DNA from: Alloalcanivorax profundimaris | GTDB lineage: Bacteria; Pseudomonadota; Gammaproteobacteria; Pseudomonadales; Alcanivoracaceae | Assembly: GCF_015265435.1 (NCBI RefSeq) | Contig: NZ_JABJWH010000005.1 | Location: 248,001 to 312,000, forward strand | Reading direction: 5' to 3' | Length of the DNA: 64,000 nucleotides | Part shown: positions 48,628 through 55,896 of the stretch, in pieces | Layout of the letters: each line of letters opens with the position of its first letter | Position numbering within the stretch: position 1 is the stretch's first letter | Position numbers and translations under genes: made by a program | Notes under the pieces: generated by a model | Databases searched by the model: none | Told to the model about the DNA's origin: nothing | What the model saw: only the letters and a program-made list of their open reading frames with translations

Positions 48628-49947
48628 TCACAATTCAATGCCGGCCCAGCCCCGTTTGAGCCACAGCCCACACAGCAGCAGCGAGGTGATCAGCCGCTGC
48701 ACCGCCTGGGCCAGCCAGATGCCGAGCAACCCGTAACCCAGCACCGGCCCGATGATATAGGCCAGCGGCAAAAAGAAAAACCACTGTACCGCCAGGGTGA
48801 CGACCATCACCGAGCGCGCCGCGCCGGCGCCCAGCAGCGCCTGGGTGAAAACGATGGCGACGCCGTCCAGGCAGATCGCCAGGCCGGTGATCATCAGCGG
48901 CAGGCGGCCCAGTTCCACCAGCTCCGGCTGCTTGAGGAACAGCCCCAGCACCCAGTCCGGCGTCAGCCACATGGGCAGGGCCAGCAGGAACAGCAGCACG
49001 ATGGCCACCCGGGTCACGTCCCAGCCCCAGCGATAGGCGTCGTCCGGATCGCCGCGCCCCAGGGCCTGACCCACCAGGGAGGCCGCCGCCAGGCCCAGAC
49101 CGATGGCCGGCAGGATCAGGAACAGAATCAGGGTGATCAGGATGTGCGCCACCGCCACTTCCTCAGTGCCGACCCGGCCGATCACCCAGAACAGCAGGGT
49201 CAGGCCGCCGGCGAAGAAGAACTGCTGCACGCCGTTGGGCAGGCTGACCCGGAAGATATGGCGGAAGGTGAGTCCCGGCGGCCACTCGCGCAGGAAGCCG
49301 TGGGCGCGGCCATGGCGCCAGGTCTGCAGCAGGTACAGGGCGCTGCCGATGTACAGCGCCAGGCTGGTGCCGAGGCCGGCGCCGGCGGCGCCCAGGGCGG
49401 GCAGGCCCAGGTGGCCGAAGATCAGACAGTAGCTCAGCGCCACGTTGATCACATGGGTGATCACCAGGGTGCGCATGTACACCAGGGGGCGGTTGATGCC
49501 GTTCCAGTAGCCCCGGTAGCAGAAATTCATCGCCACCGCCCAGACGCTGAGCAGGCGCATGTCCAGGTAAGCGCTGCCGATGCGCGCCACTTCCGCGTCC
49601 GGGGCCAGCAGCCCCATGGCCGGCCGGCTGGCCAGCCAGAACAGCAGCGAGATCGGCACCGCCAGGGCGAAGCCCAGCACCAGGCCGGCATTGAGCGGCA
49701 CCGCGTAATGGGCCTCGGCGCGCTCGCCCTTGCGGCGCGCCACCATGGCCTGGACCCCGGCGCCCAGGCCGATCACCACGCTGATCGACATGAAGGCGGC
49801 GTAACCGCCCAGGCCCACCCCGGCCAGGGCCTTGCCGCCCAGGCTGCCGACCATGGCGGCGTCCACCAGGTTGAGCAGGCTCTGGCTGGCCATGGCGGCC
49901 ATGATCGGCAGGGCCAGAGCGAGAATGCGTCGGCTGCGGAGTAGCAC
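48628..49947 (-). CDS. MATE family efflux transporter
   Basis: A 439-residue protein with about twelve membrane helices in two homologous bundles. MATE features are LALPIMAAMASQSLLNLVDAAMVG, GLGAGVQAMVARRKG, and the second-half counterpart ending NGVQQFFFAGGLTLLF. Members export cationic drugs or metabolites with Na+ or H+. NorM-type and DinF-type cannot be told apart here. It is divergent from nfuA. Confidence 0.9.
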   Translation of the reverse strand: MLLRSRRILALALPIMAAMASQSLLNLVDAAMVGSLGGKALAGVGLGGYAAFMSISVVIGLGAGVQAMVARRKGERAEAHYAVPLNAGLVLGFALAVPISLLFWLASRPAMGLLAPDAEVARIGSAYLDMRLLSVWAVAMNFCYRGYWNGINRPLVYMRTLVITHVINVALSYCLIFGHLGLPALGAAGAGLGTSLALYIGSALYLLQTWRHGRAHGFLREWPPGLTFRHIFRVSLPNGVQQFFFAGGLTLLFWVIGRVGTEEVAVAHILITLILFLILPAIGLGLAAASLVGQALGRGDPDDAYRWGWDVTRVAIVLLFLLALPMWLTPDWVLGLFLKQPELVELGRLPLMITGLAICLDGVAIVFTQALLGAGAARSVMVVTLAVQWFFFLPLAYIIGPVLGYGLLGIWLAQAVQRLITSLLLCGLWLKRGWAGIEL

Positions 49948-50026
49948 GGATCGAAAGGGTCCCGGTCCAAGGAAGCGGGCACCTTAGCAGAAAGGCCGGT
50001 CCTACCCCAGTGATAGCGTGCGCCCA

Positions 50027-50064
50027 TTGCAACCGGCGAGTACCTGACTAAAATAGTCAGGAAA
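50027..50064 (+). promoter_or_regulatory. nfuA promoter with IscR type-1 box
   Basis: The -35 TTGCAA (50027-50032), a 16-base spacer and the -10 TAAAAT (50049-50054) form a good promoter. The 25-base window 50040-50064 matches the E. coli IscR type-1 consensus at 22 of 25 positions by eye, including the central GACTAAAATAGTC. The site overlaps the -10, so [2Fe-2S]-IscR would repress nfuA when Fe-S supply is adequate. Confidence 0.8.
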
Positions 50065-50083
50065 GTGGCAACCGGGAATCGGC

Positions 50084-50677
50084 ATGACCGAACCTCTTAT
50101 CCGCATCACAGACTCCGCCCAGGAGTACCTGCGCGACCTGCTGTCCCGCCAGGATCAGGACGGCATCGGCGTGCGTATTTTCGTGGAACGCCCCGGCACC
50201 CCCCACGCGGAGTGCTGCATGGCCTACTGCCCGGATGGCGAGCAGGAAGACGAGGACGTGCGCTACGATTACGACGGCTTCCACGCCTTCATCGAAGGCA
50301 AGAGCGTGCGCTACCTGGAAGACGCCGTGATCGACTTCAAGAAGGATTCCATGGGCGGCCAGCTGACCTTCCGCGCGCCCAAGTCCCGGGTGCCGGACAT
50401 CAGTCCGGACGCCACCCTGGAAGAGCGCATCAATTACATTCTGTACGCCGAGATCAATCCGAACCTGGCCGCCCACGGCGGCAACGTGCAGTTGCTGGAG
50501 CTCACCGACGAGAACGTGGCGATTCTCGAATTCGGCGGCGGCTGCCAGGGTTGCTCGGTGGTGGACGTGACCCTCAAGGACGGCGTGGAGCGGACCCTGA
50601 TGGAGCAGCTCCCCGAGCTTACCGGGGTGCGCGACAAGACCGACCACACCGTGACCGAGAACGCCTACTACCAGTAA
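50084..50677 (+). CDS. nfuA: Fe-S biogenesis protein NfuA
   Basis: A 197-residue Fe-S carrier. The N-terminal A-type-like domain (degenerate, without the usual cysteines) is followed by the Nfu domain with C154 and C157 (GGCQGCS). It delivers 4Fe-4S clusters to enzymes, especially under oxidative stress or iron limitation; AcnB in this window is one plausible client. The promoter carries an IscR box. A REPIN lies between its stop and the convergent M48 gene. Confidence 0.96.
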   Translation: MTEPLIRITDSAQEYLRDLLSRQDQDGIGVRIFVERPGTPHAECCMAYCPDGEQEDEDVRYDYDGFHAFIEGKSVRYLEDAVIDFKKDSMGGQLTFRAPKSRVPDISPDATLEERINYILYAEINPNLAAHGGNVQLLELTDENVAILEFGGGCQGCSVVDVTLKDGVERTLMEQLPELTGVRDKTDHTVTENAYYQ

Positions 50678-50719
50678 GCCCCGTCGACGGCTTCCAGGGC
50701 TGCTTATTGCGCCGGGCTG

Positions 50720-50780
50720 ATCGCGGCTGAAGCCGCTCCTACCGCTCCGATCAAGCGGTAGGAGCGGCTTCAGCCGCGAT
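50720..50780. repeat. REPIN: two REP copies in a perfect 27-bp inverted repeat
   Basis: Arms at 50720-50746 and 50754-50780 are perfect inverted copies; each carries the GTAGGAGCGGCTTCAGCCGC motif (minus strand at left, plus strand at right). The loop is 7 bases. It separates the convergent nfuA and M48 genes. Related single or diverged copies are at 45972, 55127 and 58517. Confidence 0.9.
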
Positions 50781-50859
50781 ACCATCCGGTGGCGCCAAGG
50801 CCCGTCGCGGGAACGGCCGGGCGGCGTCCCGCCTCACCGCGATTATCCCCCATTGAACC

Positions 50860-51642
50860 CTAGCCGCAGTTCGGCCGACGGCCCGCGGCCCGCGCCTGCT
50901 GGTAGATCGGCCGTACTTCCGGCAGCCGCGCCTGCAGCCCTTGGATGCGGGTTTCGTTGCTGGGGTGGGTGGACAGCAATTCCGGCGGCGCCGAGCCGCC
51001 GGCGGCGGCCATGTTCCGCCACAGATCGACGCTCTGTTCCGGGTTGAAACCGGCTTCCGCCATCAGTTGCAGGCCGACGACGTCCGCCTCCGCCTCATGC
51101 TTGCGGCTGAACGGCAGCTGCACGCCATACTGGGCGCCCACGCCCAGCAGGCCCATCAGGGTCTGTTTCTCGGCGCTGTCGCCACCGGCCAGGGCGGCCA
51201 CCAGCTGGGTGCCGGTCTGGGTGGCATACTGAATCGACATGCGTTCGTTGGAGTGCTGGGCGATCACGTGGCCCACTTCGTGGCCGATCACCGCCGCCAG
51301 CTGGTCCTGGTTCTTGGCCACCTTCAGCAGACCGGTGTGCACGCCGATCTTGCCGCCGGGCAGGGCGAAGGCGTTGGCCGAATCGTCCTTGAACACGGTC
51401 ACTTCCCACTGCTGGTCGGAATCCACCACGGCGGTGATGGCGTTGGCCACGCACTGCACGTAGCGGGCCTCCTTGGTACCGCTGACCGTGGGCTGCTCCT
51501 GCTTCATCTCGGAATAGGCCTGAACCCCCATCTGGTCCATCTCCGCGGCCGGCAGCAACAGAAACTGCTGGCGGCCCAGAGGCGAGGTGGCGCAGGCGGC
51601 CAGCAGCAGCACCGTCAGGGCGGGCAGGGCGAGACGTTTCAT
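50860..51642 (-). CDS. M48 family metalloprotease, lipoprotein
   Basis: A 260-residue protein with a lipobox LLAAC (lipidated C17) and the zinc motif HEVGH at 121-125, plus the third ligand in KHEAEADVVG. It resembles LoiP-type periplasmic proteases that act on outer-membrane proteins. The ATG at 51642 gives the signal peptide; the open frame continues upstream inside the UbiB gene but is not coding there. AGGAG is about ten bases upstream. It follows the UbiB gene by 20 bases. Confidence 0.92.
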   Translation of the reverse strand: MKRLALPALTVLLLAACATSPLGRQQFLLLPAAEMDQMGVQAYSEMKQEQPTVSGTKEARYVQCVANAITAVVDSDQQWEVTVFKDDSANAFALPGGKIGVHTGLLKVAKNQDQLAAVIGHEVGHVIAQHSNERMSIQYATQTGTQLVAALAGGDSAEKQTLMGLLGVGAQYGVQLPFSRKHEAEADVVGLQLMAEAGFNPEQSVDLWRNMAAAGGSAPPELLSTHPSNETRIQGLQARLPEVRPIYQQARAAGRRPNCG

Positions 51643-51662
51643 TGTATCGATACTCCTTTTAT

Positions 51663-53327
51663 TCATTTCCATTCGCGCAGGTGGCGGCGGGCGACCCAGA
51701 GTAACCACGTGGACCACAGCCCGCCAGCCAATAATAACAGCACGCCGAGCACGGAGATGCCCCAGGGCGCCGGCGGCACCCGGCCGGCCAGCATCAGGCT
51801 GCCGCTGATCAGGGCGGCGGCGGCCAGCAGGGTCTGCACCTGGCGGTACTGGCCGCGCTCCAGGCGCGCCACCAGGGTTTCCAGATGGCGCGGGTCCAGG
51901 CCGCCGTCCTGGCCCGGCCGGGGTGTGCCCGGGGCCATTGGCGGGGCATAGGCCCGGTCCACCATGTCCAGGGCGCGCAGGCCCAGGCTGCGGGCCAGCC
52001 GGCGCGGCGAGTAGCGCTGGCGCACCAGCCGCTGCATCAGGGGCCGGGCTTCCTCGATCAGGTCGAAATCCGGATTGAGCAGGCGGCCGAACCCTTCCAG
52101 GGTGAGCAGTGCCTTGAGCAGCAGGGCGATGTCCGCCGGCAGCACCAGGCCGTGGTTGCGGATCAGGGCGGTGATGTCCGCCAGCAGGGCGCCCAGATCC
52201 AGCTGCGCCAGGGGCAGGCCGTAGTACAGCGAGACCACGTCCTCCACGTCCGCCACCAGCGCCTCGAACTGCACCGGCTGACCGTCGGACCAGCCGGCCA
52301 GCACCGCCGCCGCGTGTTCCGATTCCCGGGTGATCACCGCCCGCACCAGGCGTACCACCTGGTCCCGGCGGCCGTCGCTGAGCTTGCCGACCATGCCGAA
52401 ATCGAGCATGGCGATGCGGTTGCCGGGCTGAATCAGGAAGTTGCCGGGGTGCGGGTCGGCGTGGAAGAAGCCGTCCTCCAGAGCCATTTTCCAGGCCACC
52501 AGGGCGCCGCGCCGGGCGATCAATGGCCGGTCCAGGCCGGCGGCGTCGAGCTGGTCCAGGGCCCGGGCCGGGATGCCCTCGATGCGCTGCTGCACCTGCA
52601 GGGAGGCGCTGCTCAGGGCGGTGTCCACGCGCGGCACGGTGAGCCATTTGAAGGCGCGCAGATTGCGGCGGATGCGCTCCGCGTTGCGCGCCTCGATGGT
52701 GAAATCCAGTTCCCGGGTCAGCGAACGCCGGAATTCGCGCACCAGCTCCACCGGCCGGTAGCGGCGCAGTTCCTCGGAGTTGTCCGAGGCCAGCTTGGCG
52801 AGCTGGTCCAGCAGCCGCAGATCGGAGTGGATCATCGCCTCGATGCCGGGCTTGCGCACCTTGATCACCACCCGGTCGCCGCGCCGGGTCAGGGCGCCGT
52901 GCACCTGGGCAATGGAGGCCACCCCCAGGGGCTGCTCGTCGACGCTGGCGAACACCCGGTCCAGGGGCCGGCCCAGGGCCGCCTCCACCGCCGGGCGCAG
53001 GCTGTCGAAGGGCAACGGGCGGGCGCGGTCCTGGAGGCGCTCGAACTGGTCGATCCAGTCCGGCGGGAACAGGTCCACCCGGGTGGCCAGCACCTGGCCC
53101 AGCTTCACGTAGGTGGGGCCCATTTCCTCCAGGGCATGGCGCAGCCGCTCGGCGGTGCCCATGCGCAGCAGGCGGTGGTCGCCACCGGCGCGCACCAGAC
53201 GGCCGGCCTGTTCCACCGGCGCCGCCAGACCCAGGCGGCGCAGCATGTCGGCGAACCCGTACTTGAGCAGCACCGCGGCCAGTTGATTGATACGGCGCAG
53301 GTCGCGGCCGGTGTGCAGCAAATTCAT
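51663..53327 (-). CDS. ubiB: UbiB/ABC1 family protein kinase-like ATPase
   Basis: A 554-residue protein with the ABC1 signature: KLGQ at 75-78 (PTYVKLGQVLATR), an Ala-rich nucleotide loop region (SIAQVHGA), the ExD-type and DFG-type motifs (HADPHPGNFL, MLDFGMVG) and two C-terminal membrane helices (about 500-545). UbiB supports ubiquinone synthesis as an ATPase. It is not beside ubiE and ubiJ, so it may be a second ABC1 paralogue; the symbol is family-level. It begins 4 bases after the dehalogenase-alkyltransferase stop. Confidence 0.8.
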   Translation of the reverse strand: MNLLHTGRDLRRINQLAAVLLKYGFADMLRRLGLAAPVEQAGRLVRAGGDHRLLRMGTAERLRHALEEMGPTYVKLGQVLATRVDLFPPDWIDQFERLQDRARPLPFDSLRPAVEAALGRPLDRVFASVDEQPLGVASIAQVHGALTRRGDRVVIKVRKPGIEAMIHSDLRLLDQLAKLASDNSEELRRYRPVELVREFRRSLTRELDFTIEARNAERIRRNLRAFKWLTVPRVDTALSSASLQVQQRIEGIPARALDQLDAAGLDRPLIARRGALVAWKMALEDGFFHADPHPGNFLIQPGNRIAMLDFGMVGKLSDGRRDQVVRLVRAVITRESEHAAAVLAGWSDGQPVQFEALVADVEDVVSLYYGLPLAQLDLGALLADITALIRNHGLVLPADIALLLKALLTLEGFGRLLNPDFDLIEEARPLMQRLVRQRYSPRRLARSLGLRALDMVDRAYAPPMAPGTPRPGQDGGLDPRHLETLVARLERGQYRQVQTLLAAAALISGSLMLAGRVPPAPWGISVLGVLLLLAGGLWSTWLLWVARRHLREWK

Positions 53328-53331
53328 CGAT

Positions 53332-54735
53332 TCAGGGTTCCTTGACGCCTTCCGCGGCCAGCAGCGCCTTCTTGCGCGCCACGCCCCAGTGGTAGCCGCC
53401 CAGGCCGCCGGCCCGTGGCACCACCCGGTGGCAGGGTACCAGCAGGGCGATGCGGTTGCTGCCCACGGCGCTGCCCACCGCCCGGGCCTGGCTGTTCAGG
53501 GCGCGGGCCAGTTCACCGTAGTGGCGGGTCTGGCCGGCGGGAATGTCGAGCAGGGCGCGCCAGACGGCGCGCTGAAAGGGGGTGCCCACCAGGTGCAGGG
53601 GCGTTTCCGCCGGGGCCGCCAGCAGGGCGTGGATGGCGTCGCCATGGCCGGCCTCCAGGCTGGCCTTGGGGAAGCGGCGCGCCACCTGGGCACGGCCGTC
53701 CTCGGCGTCGTCGGCGAAGCTCAGCATCACCAGCCCCTGGGGCGACCAGGCCGCCACCATGTCGCCGTGCTCGGTGGCGGCGAAGGCCCAGGTCAGAGGG
53801 CCGCCATAGCGGTCGTCCTCGGCGGCCACCTCCGGCGTCGGCGGGCTGTCGTGGACCGGCTCCGGCAGCCGCCGGCGCAGCCAGTCGTCCAGGGCCTCGG
53901 CGATGCGTTCCGGGCGGTCCTCGGGCACGTAGTGCAGGCCGCGCCCGCCGTCCACCACCTCCAGGTCCGGCAGGCGCTGGGTCAGCCAGGCCACGCGGCT
54001 GCGGCCGAGCACCGCGCCGGGGTGGAAATGCAGCAACAGCATGGGCTGAGCCATGCTATCCAGTCCGTTCTCGATCTCCTCGATGGCGCGGCGCGCCTCG
54101 GTGTCCCGATCATTGAGCGGCAGCTCGCCGGGGAACACCCGGATTGGATAGCGGCTGCGTGGGTCCGGGAAGGGCGCCCGGTAGGCGGCCATGACGCTGC
54201 GCGGCAAATGGCGGAAGGTGCTGAAGCGCAGCACCATTTCCACGAACAGATTGTGCCGCTGCAGCAGCCAGTAGGAGAGCCGCCGGCGCCGGAACGCGAA
54301 GAACAACGGCCGCGCCGCCAGGGGGAATTCCTCCCAGTCGAAGGTGAACGGGAAGGTCTCCATGAAGCACAGCCGCGCCACCCGCTGTGGTTCCTTTTGC
54401 GCCAGACGAAAACCGATCGGGCCACCCCAGTCGTGCAGCACCAGGGTCACGTCCTTGAGATCCAGGGCGGCGACCAGTTCGCGGATGTAGTGGTAGTGGG
54501 TCAGGAAGCCGTAATCCAGCTCCGGCTTGTCGCTGCGGCCGAAGCCGATCAGATCCGGCGCCACGCAGCGGTAACGGCCGCGCAGCGGTTTGATCACGTT
54601 GCGCCACAGATAGCTGCTGGTGGGGTTGCCGTGCAGAAACAGCAGGGTCGGGCCCTGTCCCTCGTCGATGTAGTGCAGGCGATGACCGTCGATGGTCTGG
54701 TAGCGCGAGGTGAACGGGTAATCGGCGAATCCCAT
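53332..54735 (-). CDS. fusion: haloalkane dehalogenase + O6-alkylguanine-DNA alkyltransferase
   Basis: A single 467-residue frame. Residues 1-293 are an alpha/beta-hydrolase of the HLD-II haloalkane dehalogenase type: HGNPTSSYLW with N37, nucleophile D102 and halide-binding W103 (LHDWGG), acid E126 (FMETF), a cap domain, and H268 (GLHYVPED). After a Pro/Asp linker (294-308), residues 309-467 are an Ada/Ogt-type alkyltransferase: FQRAVWRALLDIPAGQTRHYGELA, the recognition-helix region ARAVGSAVGSN and the acceptor C435 in LVPCHRVV. No stop or frameshift separates them. The ATG at 54735 suits the HLD start; a TTG at 54792 is weaker. It heads a tight set with UbiB and the M48 protease. I know of no described protein with this pairing. 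Confidence 0.88.
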   Translation of the reverse strand: MGFADYPFTSRYQTIDGHRLHYIDEGQGPTLLFLHGNPTSSYLWRNVIKPLRGRYRCVAPDLIGFGRSDKPELDYGFLTHYHYIRELVAALDLKDVTLVLHDWGGPIGFRLAQKEPQRVARLCFMETFPFTFDWEEFPLAARPLFFAFRRRRLSYWLLQRHNLFVEMVLRFSTFRHLPRSVMAAYRAPFPDPRSRYPIRVFPGELPLNDRDTEARRAIEEIENGLDSMAQPMLLLHFHPGAVLGRSRVAWLTQRLPDLEVVDGGRGLHYVPEDRPERIAEALDDWLRRRLPEPVHDSPPTPEVAAEDDRYGGPLTWAFAATEHGDMVAAWSPQGLVMLSFADDAEDGRAQVARRFPKASLEAGHGDAIHALLAAPAETPLHLVGTPFQRAVWRALLDIPAGQTRHYGELARALNSQARAVGSAVGSNRIALLVPCHRVVPRAGGLGGYHWGVARKKALLAAEGVKEP

Positions 54736-54803
54736 GCCATGCGTCCCGGCGGCTTTTCTGGCAAGATGCCACGGCCCCGATGACGACTGCAAGCGTGATG
54801 ACC

Positions 54804-55127
54804 ATGGCGAAACCCTTTGTGCGAAAGGATCTGGTGGAAGTAAAGGAAAGCCCGATCCATGGCCGCGGGCTGTTCGCCCGGGCGCCGATTGCCCGCGACA
54901 CCGTGCTGGGGCAGCTCAGGACCAAACCGGCCAAGGGCGACGGGCCCTATGTGCTGTGGCTGGACGATGAGGGCGAGGAGCGCTATCGGGTACTCTGCGA
55001 TCTGCGCTACATCAACCACGCCAAGAAGCCCAACGTGGCCTATTACGACGATCTTACCGTGGTCGCCTTGAAGAACATCAAGACCGGGCAGGAACTGCTG
55101 CACGATTACGGCGAGGATTGGAGCTGA
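54804..55127 (+). CDS. minimal SET-domain protein (putative lysine methyltransferase)
   Basis: A 107-residue protein made only of a SET domain: SPIHGRGLFARAPIARDTVLG, the SAM-binding RYINHAKKPN (NHxxxPN at 71-77) and the terminal GQELLHDYG (95-103). No pre-SET or post-SET cysteines are present. Bacterial SET proteins methylate lysines on mostly unknown targets. Three in-frame ATGs (54780, 54798, 54804) exist and none has a clear ribosome site; the last was chosen by homology. It is divergent from the dehalogenase-alkyltransferase fusion, 68 bases away. Confidence 0.8.
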   Translation: MAKPFVRKDLVEVKESPIHGRGLFARAPIARDTVLGQLRTKPAKGDGPYVLWLDDEGEERYRVLCDLRYINHAKKPNVAYYDDLTVVALKNIKTGQELLHDYGEDWS

Positions 55128-55149
55128 TCGCGACTGAAGTCGCTCCTAC
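55127..55149. repeat. single REP copy
   Basis: A REP variant of the GTAGGAGCGAC-TTCAGTCGC type begins at the last base of the SET gene's stop codon. It forms a short hairpin between the convergent SET and rluA genes. Confidence 0.75.
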
Positions 55150-55173
55150 GGCAATTCCGGATCGCGATCGCCT

Positions 55174-55896
55174 TCAGAACGGCACCGGCGAATGGAATTC
55201 GCTCCATAAACCGGTGATCGGATGGTTGAACGCCAGCGTCTCGGCGTGCAGCAGCAGCCGGTCGCTGCGTCCCAGCACCTCCGGCGGCGCGTACAGGTCG
55301 CAGCCCAGAATCGGGTGGCCGATTTCCCGGCAGTGAATACGCAACTGGTGGCTGCGGCCGGTGACCGGCATCAGCCGCAACCGGGTGCGTTCCCGCGCCG
55401 CATCGCGCGCCAGCACCCGCCAGCGGGTGAGCGCCGGCTTGCCGGTCTCGAAACAGACTTTCTGTAGTGGCCGGTTGGGCCAGTCCGGGCACAGCGGCAG
55501 GTCGATCTCGCCTTCCTCCCCACGCACCAGCCCCTGCACCACCGCCTGATAGGCCTTGGCGACGCGGCGTTGCTGGAAAGCGCGGCTCAGACCGCTTTGC
55601 GCCGCCCGTGACAGGGCGAACACCATGACGCCGGAGGTATCCAGGTCCAGGCGGTGCACCAGACGCAGCTCCGGGTCGCGCCGTTTGAGCCGGGCGGTGA
55701 CGCAATCCCGGTTTTCCGGCGCGCGCCCGGGCACGCTGAGCAGGAACGGCGGTTTGTTCACCACCAGGATATGGGCGTCCCGGTACAGCTCGGTAACCGG
55801 CTCCTGGCACTCCGGCACGATGTAACGCGCCGGCTGCTCCGCGCGGGTAGGGCGGCGTGGCCCCCCGCCCGGGTCCCGTTCACCGTCCCCAGACAA
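55174..55896 (-). CDS. rluA: pseudouridine synthase RluA (23S rRNA/tRNA)
   Basis: A 240-residue pseudouridine synthase. The catalytic motif HRLDLDTSG has D84. The RluA-specific stretch DWPNRPLQKVCFETGKPA is present, as are LMPVTGRSHQLRIH and GHPILGCDLYA. It modifies 23S rRNA U746 and tRNA U32 in E. coli. The start is uncertain: TTG at 55896 overlaps the lon2 stop by 17 bases, and an in-frame GTG 26 codons later (before PECQEPVTELY) is possible. Confidence 0.9.
   Translation of the reverse strand: MSGDGERDPGGGPRRPTRAEQPARYIVPECQEPVTELYRDAHILVVNKPPFLLSVPGRAPENRDCVTARLKRRDPELRLVHRLDLDTSGVMVFALSRAAQSGLSRAFQQRRVAKAYQAVVQGLVRGEEGEIDLPLCPDWPNRPLQKVCFETGKPALTRWRVLARDAARERTRLRLMPVTGRSHQLRIHCREIGHPILGCDLYAPPEVLGRSDRLLLHAETLAFNHPITGLWSEFHSPVPF

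Noticed and set aside
51643-52647. N-terminal extension of the M48 protease frame
   Set aside because: It lies within ubiB in another frame and lacks the lipoprotein signal; the ATG at 51642 gives a proper lipobox.
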